Below are positions 7,259-13,358 of a stretch of DNA of 13,880 bases, in pieces. The translations under genes and the position numbers were made by a program. The notes under the pieces were generated by a model. That model searched no databases. It saw nothing but the letters and a program-made list of their open reading frames with translations, and had not been told where the DNA came from. Position 1 is the first letter of the stretch. Each line of letters starts with the position of its first letter. This DNA comes from DAIDHZ01 sp965370365 (GTDB lineage: Bacteria; Chlamydiota; Chlamydiia; Chlamydiales; SM23-39), in contig CBDUSP010000042.1 in the NCBI GenBank assembly GCA_965370365.1, positions 1 to 13,880 on the forward strand, read 5' to 3'.

Positions 7259-8608
7259 ATGGATGTCCTTATTCTTTCCCGAATTCAGTTTGCACTAAAT
7301 AGCTGTTTTCACTACCTCTATCCTCCGATGAGTATTGGACTGGGGTTGATGCTCGTAATCATGGAAGGACTCTACCTAAAGACTAAAAATCCAAAGTACA
7401 AAGAGATGACCACTTTTTGGATCAAAATCTTTGCCTTAACCTTTGCTTTGGGTGTTGCGACGGGACTTGTTCAGGTATTTGCCTTTGGGACAAACTGGGC
7501 TCGTTACTCTCGCTACGTTGGAGACGTTTTTGGAAGCATCCTTGCTTCAGAGGGGATTTTTGCCTTTTTCCTTGAAGCGGGTTTTTTAGGGATTTTACTT
7601 TTTGGGTGGGAAAGAGTGGGCCCAAAACTCCACTATTTTTCAACGATTTGCGTCTGTCTTGGAGCGCATTTTAGTGCGGTGTGGATTGTTATTGCAAACT
7701 CTTGGATGCAAACTCCTGTCGGATACGCAATTGAACAAACGTCTTTAGGAGAACGTGCTGTTACAACAGACTTTTGGAAGATTGTGTTTAGCCCATCGAG
7801 TATGGATCGGTTAGGTCACGTCCTTCTTGGGTGCTGGATTACGGGCGCCTTTTTCGTACTTAGCGTTGGTGCTTACTATATGCTTAGAAAGCGTCACTTA
7901 AGCATTGCACGTTCGATGACGCGTCTTGGGCTTTGGATGGCGATGTTCTTCTTGGTGTTGCAACTGTTTTCAGGAGACCGTAGCGCGCGCCTCGTTGCTA
8001 AATATCAACCAGCAAAGCTTGCTGCTTTTGAAGGGATCTACAAAACAGAACCAAGAACACCGATTTCTGTATTTGGCTGGGTAGATGCAAAAACAGAAGA
8101 AGTTCATTCTCTAAAGATTCCAGGGGGCTTGAGTCTTCTAACCTATCGTAACCTGGAAACCCCTGTTGCAGGGCTCGACCAAGTACCTCGTGATGAATGG
8201 CCAAAAGTTCCAGTCGTCTTCCAGACCTATCACATCATGGTCATCATGTGGGGGTTTATGTTTTTAATCGCAGCTCTTGGTCTATGGTACAGGTGGCGGG
8301 GACGCTTAGAAAAAACGCGCTGGCTTCTGTGGTCAATGATTATCTCCGTTGCATTTCCTCATATCGCACAGCAATGCGGATGGATTTCAACGGAAATGGG
8401 ACGTCAGCCGTGGATTGTGTGGAAGCTTTTAAAGACAAGTGATGGCGTTTCAACTGCGATTTCAGGGCCGCAGGTCTTTGGTTCGATCATCATGTTTATT
8501 GCGATGTACCTTCTTCTTTTTGCCCTGTTCATATTTCTTCTCGATCGAAAAATCAAGCATGGACCTGAAGAAGATGGGGATGCTGTTTACCGGGATGTGA
8601 CGAAGTAG
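7259..8608 (+). CDS. cydA: Cytochrome bd quinol oxidase subunit I
   Basis: Catalytic subunit of the cytochrome bd oxidase, which oxidises quinol and reduces O2 to water with high affinity in the inner membrane. The 449-aa protein has about nine membrane helices. Key residues are present: His18 (high-spin heme ligand, in FHYLYPP), Glu98 and Glu106 (SEGIFAFFLEAG, proton path), His187 (LGHVLLG) and Met327 (YHIMV), the low-spin heme b558 ligands, the quinol-loop Lys253 and Glu258 (QPAKLAAFEG), and the GRQPW signature at 381-385. The arginine that precedes the heme-ligand Met in E. coli is His325 here. The quinol loop is short, so this is the short-Q-loop type. It starts with MDVLILSRIQFAL as usual for the family. 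cydB follows after the 164-bp palindrome. Confidence 0.97.
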   Translation: MDVLILSRIQFALNSCFHYLYPPMSIGLGLMLVIMEGLYLKTKNPKYKEMTTFWIKIFALTFALGVATGLVQVFAFGTNWARYSRYVGDVFGSILASEGIFAFFLEAGFLGILLFGWERVGPKLHYFSTICVCLGAHFSAVWIVIANSWMQTPVGYAIEQTSLGERAVTTDFWKIVFSPSSMDRLGHVLLGCWITGAFFVLSVGAYYMLRKRHLSIARSMTRLGLWMAMFFLVLQLFSGDRSARLVAKYQPAKLAAFEGIYKTEPRTPISVFGWVDAKTEEVHSLKIPGGLSLLTYRNLETPVAGLDQVPRDEWPKVPVVFQTYHIMVIMWGFMFLIAALGLWYRWRGRLEKTRWLLWSMIISVAFPHIAQQCGWISTEMGRQPWIVWKLLKTSDGVSTAISGPQVFGSIIMFIAMYLLLFALFIFLLDRKIKHGPEEDGDAVYRDVTK

Positions 8609-8771
8609 TGCTCCTTCCCACAAATTCCTGACACTTGGACCACGTGAAAGCACCAAATTTCAAGGATCGTAAAGGGATTGGTATTAATATCAATACCAAT
8701 CCCTTTACGATCTTTAAAATTTGACAGCTTTGACGTAGGTCCAAGTGTCAGGAATTTGTGGGAAGGAGCAC
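8608..8771. repeat. 164-bp near-perfect palindrome (foldback/MITE-like element) between cydA and cydB
   Basis: The outer arms, 8608-8641 and 8738-8771, are exact inverted copies over 34 bp. Inside them pair 8642-8645 with 8733-8736, 8647-8651 with 8727-8731, 8654-8660 with 8717-8723, and 8662-8685 with 8692-8715 (the last 21 bp exact, plus one G-U pair in RNA), closing on a 6-nt loop (8686-8691). Departures are one bulged A (8737), two single mismatches and one small internal loop. About 74 base pairs form in all. There is no U-run after the stem, so it is not a simple terminator. The left arm starts at the last base of the cydA stop; the right arm contains the cydB Shine-Dalgarno. No clear target-site duplication is visible, and no second copy occurs in the window. 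Confidence 0.95.
8763..8768 (+). promoter_or_regulatory. Shine-Dalgarno of cydB, inside the palindrome arm
   Basis: AAGGAG lies 7 nt before the ATG at 8776, which fixes the cydB start. These bases are exactly complementary to CTCCTT at 8611-8616, three bases after the cydA stop codon, so the site would be double-stranded when the RNA folds. Confidence 0.85.
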
Positions 8772-8775
8772 GAGT

Positions 8776-9795
8776 ATGGTATTAGAGACAATTTGGTATG
8801 CCGTAATTGGCCTTTCTGTTTTGATGTACGCCGTTTTAGATGGGTTTGATCTGGGAGTCGGCGCTTGGCATCTTCTTGCTCGCAACGATCATCAAAGGCG
8901 CATTTTTTTAAATGCAATTGGTCCTGTCTGGGACGGGAACGAAGTTTGGCTTGTGATTATCATGGGAGCTTTGTTTGCAGGCTTTCCGAATGTGTACGCG
9001 ACGGTATTTTCTGGATTCTACACGCTCCTGATGGGATTGATTGCGGGACTGATTTTCCGCGCAGTTGCTATCGAATTTCGGAGTAAACAAGAGTCGCCAG
9101 CTTGGCGAAAAACCTGGGATGTCGTCTTTTCCTTTTCAAGCATTTTGGTCTCTTTTATTCTCGGAGTTCTCATTGCTAATATGATTCGGGGGATTCCTCT
9201 AGATGCTGAGCAAAATTATGTGGGGACATTTGCTCGTTTCCTCCATCCTTACTGCATTCTTGTCGGGATTACAACAACCTCTCTTTTTGCAATGCATGGA
9301 GCTACTTATCTGTACATGAAGACGGAGGGGGAGACGCACGCAACCCTTCAAAAGTGGATTAACCCGTCGATTATCGTGTTTTTGTTTTGGTATGCCATAA
9401 CGACATTTGCAACGATCATTTACATGCCTCACATGGTAGAAAAGGTACGCGCAAATCCATTGCTCTTCGTCTTCCCTCTTCTTTCAGTTTTTGCAATTTT
9501 AAACATCCCTTACCAAGTAAAGAAGAAAAACGATGGATGGGCGTTTATCTCATCTGCACTTAGCATTGCATTTTTGCTCATTCTCTACGGGCTTGGTACA
9601 TTCCCAGTCCTTGTTCCCTCGACAATTGATCCAGAGACAAATAGCCTTACGATTTTCAACTCGTCTTCGACTCAAAATACGTTAAAGACGCTCCTGACGG
9701 TTGTTGCAATTGGAATTCCCCTTGTTCTCGCCTATGGATTTTGGGTCTACCATATCTTCCGTGGGAAGGTAAAACTTGATAAGTCGAGTTACTAA
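8776..9795 (+). CDS. cydB: Cytochrome bd quinol oxidase subunit II
   Basis: Second subunit of the bd oxidase, structurally similar to CydA and needed for assembly of the heme b595/d site. The 339-aa protein has about eight membrane helices and the family signatures LDGFDLGVG (residues 22-30) and GPVWDGNEVWLV (residues 49-60), with further helices such as TTTSLFAMHGATYLYMK. I chose ATG 8776 because AAGGAG sits 7 nt upstream and the N-terminus MVLETIWYAVIGLSVL matches the family; an in-frame GTG at 8758 lies within the palindrome arm. It is separated from cydA by the 164-bp inverted repeat, and translation is probably coupled to cydA. The stop codon abuts the ATG of the next gene directly. Confidence 0.95.
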   Translation: MVLETIWYAVIGLSVLMYAVLDGFDLGVGAWHLLARNDHQRRIFLNAIGPVWDGNEVWLVIIMGALFAGFPNVYATVFSGFYTLLMGLIAGLIFRAVAIEFRSKQESPAWRKTWDVVFSFSSILVSFILGVLIANMIRGIPLDAEQNYVGTFARFLHPYCILVGITTTSLFAMHGATYLYMKTEGETHATLQKWINPSIIVFLFWYAITTFATIIYMPHMVEKVRANPLLFVFPLLSVFAILNIPYQVKKKNDGWAFISSALSIAFLLILYGLGTFPVLVPSTIDPETNSLTIFNSSSTQNTLKTLLTVVAIGIPLVLAYGFWVYHIFRGKVKLDKSSY

Positions 9796-10221
9796 ATGAT
9801 TGGTATTGTCGCAGATTCTGTCCTCGGCGATCTTGTTATAGAAGTCGTTAAAGAGCCTCCTTCACTAAAAGAGATTTCGGGATTAGCAAAAATCGCGCTT
9901 GGAAGCATCCAAGTGTTCTTGGGTACCGCTGTTTTTCCTTTACAACTTTGTGGACGCGTCTTCAGACACAACAAGCCTCTTCTGATTAGCCAAGGGATAA
10001 CCAATCTCAAAAAGCTAGCCGGAACGATTCAGGGAGTTGCAAAGTCTATTTTTGGAATATTACAGATTGTTTTTGGAGTGGCGGTTCTTCCTTTTCAGCT
10101 CTGTGGAAGACTGTTTAAGTCCACACAGCCACTCCTGTTCAGAGAGGGGATCAAAAATATCCTTCGAGGGGTAAAGACAACTCATTTTCGAATGAAATCC
10201 CTTGTATTTAATTGTTTTTAG
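9796..10221 (+). CDS. Small hydrophobic protein with two copies of a roughly 50-residue repeat
   Basis: A 141-aa protein of unknown family. Residues 29-78 and 80-129 are two copies of one unit with a 51-residue period, about 21 identical positions, and a shared core FPLQLCGRVF / LPFQLCGRLF followed by a PLL...GI.N segment. Each unit combines a hydrophobic Gly-spaced helix (pattern G...G..Q...G) and a short LP.Q..GR turn, which suggests a membrane-associated or re-entrant helix rather than an enzyme. The start abuts the cydB stop (TAAATG) and has no good Shine-Dalgarno, so it is probably translated by coupling in the cyd operon. The following gene carries a third copy of the unit. No function is known to me; a link to the bd oxidase is suggested only by position. 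Confidence 0.7.
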   Translation: MIGIVADSVLGDLVIEVVKEPPSLKEISGLAKIALGSIQVFLGTAVFPLQLCGRVFRHNKPLLISQGITNLKKLAGTIQGVAKSIFGILQIVFGVAVLPFQLCGRLFKSTQPLLFREGIKNILRGVKTTHFRMKSLVFNCF

Positions 10222-10251
10222 TTGTATCTTTTGGCTTCAATTTTTAAAAAC

Positions 10252-10256
10252 AGGAG
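10252..10256 (+). promoter_or_regulatory. Shine-Dalgarno that sets the start of the single-unit repeat protein
   Basis: AGGAG lies 7 nt before ATG 10264. It argues for that start rather than the in-frame TTG at 10222 that directly follows the previous stop. Confidence 0.7.
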
Positions 10257-10263
10257 TTTGAAA

Positions 10264-10614
10264 ATGACTGCAATTACTTTATCAGATTTGGATGAATCTC
10301 AGTTAACCCAAGAGCCAATTTCTAGTCATCTAGCTGTTTTAGATTACATCCCTTTAGTTAGCACGGTTTCAGGTGCTGCTAGGGCTTTTTTTGGGTCAAT
10401 ACAAAGTGCTGTAGGGGTTGTTCTTTTGCCAGTACAAATAGCAGGAAGAATGGCGGGGCATAAACAGTCGTTTATCCTTATCCAAGGCATTGCGAACGTG
10501 GTAAGAGGAATAATTGCTGCCAAGCCAATCGTAGGCAACATCGCTATGTATTTATATGATAGCAGCAAGATAGTAAAAAAAGATTTCCAAATAGCCTCTG
10601 GAATTATGGATTAG
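10264..10614 (+). CDS. Small hydrophobic protein, paralogue with a single copy of the repeat unit
   Basis: A 116-aa protein with a hydrophilic N-terminus (residues 1-26), one copy of the repeat unit found twice in the previous gene (about residues 37-84: GAARAFFGSIQ, GVVLLPVQIAGR, then QGIANVVRG), and a polar C-terminal tail. Conserved positions relative to the other two copies include G.A[KR], FG.[IL]Q, G-hydrophobic-LP.Q, GR and GI.N. AGGAG 7 nt upstream supports the ATG at 10264. The 42-nt gap to the preceding gene and the shared unit imply that one arose from the other by duplication. It ends in a 4-bp convergent overlap with the exonuclease gene, without any terminator hairpin. Function unknown. 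Confidence 0.7.
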   Translation: MTAITLSDLDESQLTQEPISSHLAVLDYIPLVSTVSGAARAFFGSIQSAVGVVLLPVQIAGRMAGHKQSFILIQGIANVVRGIIAAKPIVGNIAMYLYDSSKIVKKDFQIASGIMD

Positions 10615-11201
10615 AAGCCGTTGGGAAAGCCAACAACAGCCTTGTAACACTGAATCAGGTGAGAAACACCGTTCATAGCTCTGTGCGGCTTTTCTTCAGG
10701 AGGGAGCTTATAAAAGTCGGCGATCTTGTCCTTTGAAAGTCCCGTGTCCCAGGGAAGGGGACCTGTCCCTGATTTTGCTTGGGTAATTCTCAGTGCCCAG
10801 TGCATAGAGGCCAGATCCAGCCAGTGATAAGGCCAATTCAAAAGCTCTTGCGTCTTTGGATCGATAACTTGAGAGAAAAAGACGCGATCAAAAGAGGGGT
10901 TTTGGCAGATAAAAACAGCCTTTTTTCGCTGAATTTCAAAGCTCGCAAAATGATCAATAATTTCTTTAGATACGTTTTCTAAGGGTTTCCCTTGAGAGAC
11001 TTCGTCCCAAGTAAACCCATTAATCTTAAGGCTTTCCTTGTCACTTTTTTCCCAGTCCGTAACATCTTGATTGATAAGGGCTTGGTATTTAAGCAGAGAG
11101 ATACCTGTGGAGAGGTCCACAATATCGAAGGCGATTTCAACAATCCTATGGATTTTAGGATTTAAGCCGTTGGTTTCTGAGTCGAGAAAAATACCAAGCA
11201 T
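10611..11201 (-). CDS. DnaQ-like (DEDD) 3'-5' exonuclease family protein, possibly defective
   Basis: A 196-aa RNase H-fold protein of the exonuclease superfamily that includes DnaQ, RNase T and oligoribonuclease, which trims DNA or RNA 3' ends using two metal ions. Exo I is seen as GIFLDSETNGL (Asp7, Glu9) and Exo II as NPSFDRVFF. The Exo III region reads HRAMNGVSHLIQCY: the His is kept, but the Asp expected five residues later (HX4D) is Gly. I chose ATG 11201 because MLGIFLDSETNG is the usual N-terminus; a longer frame from 11270 adds 23 basic residues and would run into the nusB promoter. No Shine-Dalgarno is visible. It is divergent from nusB and convergent with the small repeat-protein gene. 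Substrate unknown. Confidence 0.78.
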   Translation of the reverse strand: MLGIFLDSETNGLNPKIHRIVEIAFDIVDLSTGISLLKYQALINQDVTDWEKSDKESLKINGFTWDEVSQGKPLENVSKEIIDHFASFEIQRKKAVFICQNPSFDRVFFSQVIDPKTQELLNWPYHWLDLASMHWALRITQAKSGTGPLPWDTGLSKDKIADFYKLPPEEKPHRAMNGVSHLIQCYKAVVGFPNGF

Positions 11202-11242
11202 ACGTTTTAAAGTATCAATTATAAGCGATGAGCGCAATCGTT

Positions 11243-11271
11243 TTGTATTTCTTCTAAATCTGTGATACAAT
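11243..11271 (+). promoter_or_regulatory. Promoter of the nusB-murB-PHP operon
   Basis: TTGTAT (11243-11248) and TACAAT (11266-11271) are exactly 17 bp apart. The -10 ends only 7 nt before the nusB ATG at 11279, so transcription should start at or beside the start codon. Confidence 0.65.
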
Positions 11272-11278
11272 TTCTGCT

Positions 11279-11695
11279 ATGGCGCTACCTCCTCAAAAAT
11301 TTCGTGAGATTGTTTTTCAGATTCTCTATATCGAGAGTTTTCCCTTTTCACAGGAAGAGGAGATCATTTCGATGCTTATGAAAGAGCTCAAAGTCACTAA
11401 AAAAGCAGTCATGCAAGCCAAGGAAAAGGCAAAGGAAATCTCTCTAAAGCTTCCTGAGATCGATCAGAAAATTGAGAAGCTCTCTGATAACTATACGTTC
11501 GAGAGGATTTCTCGCGTTGAGAAGACAATTCTACGTCTCGCTGCGTATGAGCTGCTTTTTGACGCATCGCTTCCATCCCAAGTTGCCTTTGCAGAAGCTT
11601 CTCGTCTTACAAAAAAATTCGGCACAAAAGAGAGTGCTCAGTTTGTAAACGCAATTTTAGATCGTATCCACACGGGAAATGCTTGCCTAGTCTAA
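11279..11695 (+). CDS. nusB: Transcription antitermination factor NusB
   Basis: A 138-aa all-helical RNA-binding protein that works with NusE (S10), NusA and NusG at boxA to prevent premature termination in rRNA operons. The sequence has the NusB pattern throughout: FREIVFQILYIESF at the N-terminus, ISRVEKTILRLAAYELLFD in the middle (the family's R.....LR.A.YEL) and the C-terminal SQVAFAEASRLTKKFG followed by FVNAILDRI. The ATG at 11279 has no Shine-Dalgarno and lies just after a promoter, suggesting a leaderless message. It overlaps murB by 13 bp. In Chlamydia, nusB and murB are also neighbours (CT832 and CT831 by recall). Confidence 0.94.
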   Translation: MALPPQKFREIVFQILYIESFPFSQEEEIISMLMKELKVTKKAVMQAKEKAKEISLKLPEIDQKIEKLSDNYTFERISRVEKTILRLAAYELLFDASLPSQVAFAEASRLTKKFGTKESAQFVNAILDRIHTGNACLV

Positions 11696-12543
11696 CATTT
11701 AATACAAAGAGGACGCTTGCAGAATTTTCGACTCTTGGAGTCGGAGGCCCTATTGGCTTTTTTCTAGAAGTAAAAAGTTTCGAGCAAATGCGCGAAGGTC
11801 TCCTTTTTGCTTCGAAGCAATCGTTGCCATTTTTTATCTTAGGCAAAGGATCAAATTGTCTCTTTAGCGATCAAGGATTTTCCGGCGTTGTTTTGCTAAA
11901 CAAAATCGACTTTTGCAATTGGGAAGAAAATTCAGTTCAGGCAGGAGCAGGCTTTAGTTTTTCTCTTTTGGGATCACAAAGCGCGCGCAAAGGGTTTTGT
12001 GGACTTGAGTTTGCATCAGGGATTCCCGCAAGCGTGGGTGGCGCCGTCTTTATGAATGCAGGTGCAAATGGAACAGAGACGTGTGATTTATTAAAAAGCG
12101 TTACCTTTATCCATCCAGATGGAAGCATCCAAGAGTATGACAAAAAAGATCTGGAGTTTAGCTATCGCCATTCAAGCTTTCACTCGATGTCTGGTGCGAT
12201 CTTAGCCGTCACCTTTGCCTTTTCTGAAAAGGGAGCCCAAGCACGTCAAAAACAGCTTGAAATGATCGACTACAGAAAAAAAACGCAGCCTCTAAAAGAA
12301 AAGAGCATTGGCTGTATTTTCCGAAATCCTCCCTCTCAAAGTGCAGGATCCTTAATTCAGCAATGTGAGCTTAAAGGACTGAGAAGGGGAGGGGCAAAAG
12401 TGTCTGAGACCCACGCAAATTTTATCATCAATACCGGAAAGGCGAGCTCCCAAGAGGTGACTGAGTTAATCCGAGAAATTCAAGACAAAGTCCGCGAGAA
12501 AACAGGTGTTAAGCTCGCTACTGAAGTAAGGCTTATCCCATGA
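11683..12543 (+). CDS. murB: UDP-N-acetylenolpyruvoylglucosamine reductase
   Basis: FAD- and NADPH-dependent reductase that makes UDP-MurNAc in the cytoplasm, the second committed step of peptidoglycan precursor synthesis. The 286-aa protein has the FAD-binding core STLGVGGP and FILGKGSNCLFSD (residues 16-64), the GIPASVGGAVFMNAGANG loop (113-130), the catalytic Arg in FSYRHSSF (Arg162), the SIGCIFRNP region where the usual catalytic Ser is Cys211, and the C-terminal Glu281 in ATEVRLIP. The length and lack of the type I insertion fit type II MurB. The only start upstream of the conserved region is TTG at 11683, inside nusB in another frame, so translation is coupled and probably weak. The 3' end overlaps the PHP gene as ATGA. 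Confidence 0.95.
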   Translation: MPSLTFNTKRTLAEFSTLGVGGPIGFFLEVKSFEQMREGLLFASKQSLPFFILGKGSNCLFSDQGFSGVVLLNKIDFCNWEENSVQAGAGFSFSLLGSQSARKGFCGLEFASGIPASVGGAVFMNAGANGTETCDLLKSVTFIHPDGSIQEYDKKDLEFSYRHSSFHSMSGAILAVTFAFSEKGAQARQKQLEMIDYRKKTQPLKEKSIGCIFRNPPSQSAGSLIQQCELKGLRRGGAKVSETHANFIINTGKASSQEVTELIREIQDKVREKTGVKLATEVRLIP

Positions 12544-13358
12544 CAGAATTCCGGGCAGATCTTCATTGTCATTCGAATCATTCTGATGGATCGGATGATC
12601 CTTCTATTCTCTTAGAAAAGGCAAAGGAATGTGGCCTTTCAGGGATCTCAATTACAGATCACGATACGATTTCTGCGTACACACCAGAACTGCTGAAGAA
12701 AGCCAAAGCTTTAAACCTTCACCTCCTTACAGGAATTGAACTATCAACGACTCTTCATAAGATGCCCGTTCATATCTTAGGTTATGGGTTTGATCTACAC
12801 TCAGACAGTCTTAACGTGTTTATTCAAGACATCCAAAAAAAACGAAGGATCCGTAATCAGGCGATTTTCCAAAAGCTAAGAGAAAAAAAGATGCTCCTGC
12901 CGGAAGAAGAGTTTCTTTCTGAAGAAAAAACAATTGGAAGGCCCCACATTGCTCAAGCCTTGGTAGAAAAGGGATATGTTTCCTCTTTTAGGGACGCGTT
13001 TAATCTGTATTTAAAAGAGGGGGCTAGCTGTTATGTTTCTGGTTTTAAAGCAGGCCCAATGGATGCGATCGAAGCCATCCGCAAGGCAAATGGGAAAGCT
13101 GTCTTGGCACATCCTCACTTTACTCGGAAAGGCCTGTTAAGATCTCTCCTTGCCCTTCCCTTCGATGGGATCGAGTGCTTTTACGGGACGCTCAATTCCT
13201 ATGATGAAAAACGTTTTCTCGACATTGCAAAGCAAAAGAAGTGGATCGCGACGGGTGGATCTGATTATCACGGGGCTTTCAAGCCCCAAGTTTCTCTTGG
13301 ATGCTCTTGGGTAGATGAAGCGACGTTTATGGAGCTTTTGTCATCCAAATCAGAGTAG
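12540..13358 (+). CDS. PHP-domain metallo-phosphoesterase (TrpH/YciV, RNase AM-like)
   Basis: A 272-aa PHP-family hydrolase. The metal ligands are all recognisable: HCHSNHSDG (His9, His11, Asp16), TDHDT (His41), GIELST (Glu67), VHILGYG (His78), GRPHIA (His136), LAHPHF (His191) and GGSDYHG (Asp242, His244), the pattern of trinuclear PHP phosphoesterases. E. coli YciV of this family degrades short RNAs and the 5' ends of RNA or 3',5'-bisphosphates; exact substrate here is inferred from the family. The ATG overlaps the murB stop by 4 bp, with AAGG 8 nt upstream. It is the last gene of the nusB operon and its final 32 bp are shared with the converging methyltransferase gene. Other PHP families (HisK, PolX) are longer or have different motifs. 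Confidence 0.88.
   Translation: MTEFRADLHCHSNHSDGSDDPSILLEKAKECGLSGISITDHDTISAYTPELLKKAKALNLHLLTGIELSTTLHKMPVHILGYGFDLHSDSLNVFIQDIQKKRRIRNQAIFQKLREKKMLLPEEEFLSEEKTIGRPHIAQALVEKGYVSSFRDAFNLYLKEGASCYVSGFKAGPMDAIEAIRKANGKAVLAHPHFTRKGLLRSLLALPFDGIECFYGTLNSYDEKRFLDIAKQKKWIATGGSDYHGAFKPQVSLGCSWVDEATFMELLSSKSE

Noticed and set aside
8608..8771. The cydA-cydB palindrome as a rho-independent terminator or CRISPR repeat
   Set aside because: There is no U-run after the stem, the stem is far too long for a terminator, and there is no repeat-spacer array.
8758..8775. Upstream GTG start for cydB
   Set aside because: It lies inside the palindrome arm and overlaps the Shine-Dalgarno; ATG 8776 has AAGGAG at ideal distance and gives the family N-terminus.
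8462..8917. Minus-strand frames of about 60 residues across the cydA-cydB junction
   Set aside because: They exist because of the palindrome and the antisense of cydA and cydB; no start signals and no recognisable protein.
9798..9807. Ten-base match (gattggtatt) between the palindrome inner arm and the start of the repeat-protein gene
   Set aside because: Too short to be a second copy of the element; no similarity around it.
10222..10263. TTG start giving 14 extra residues on the single-unit repeat protein
   Set aside because: It directly follows the previous stop without a ribosome-binding site, whereas ATG 10264 has AGGAG 7 nt upstream.
11202..11270. N-terminal extension of the exonuclease-like gene
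   Set aside because: The extra 23 residues are basic and not part of the fold, and the region is the nusB promoter; MLGIFLDSETNG is the expected start.
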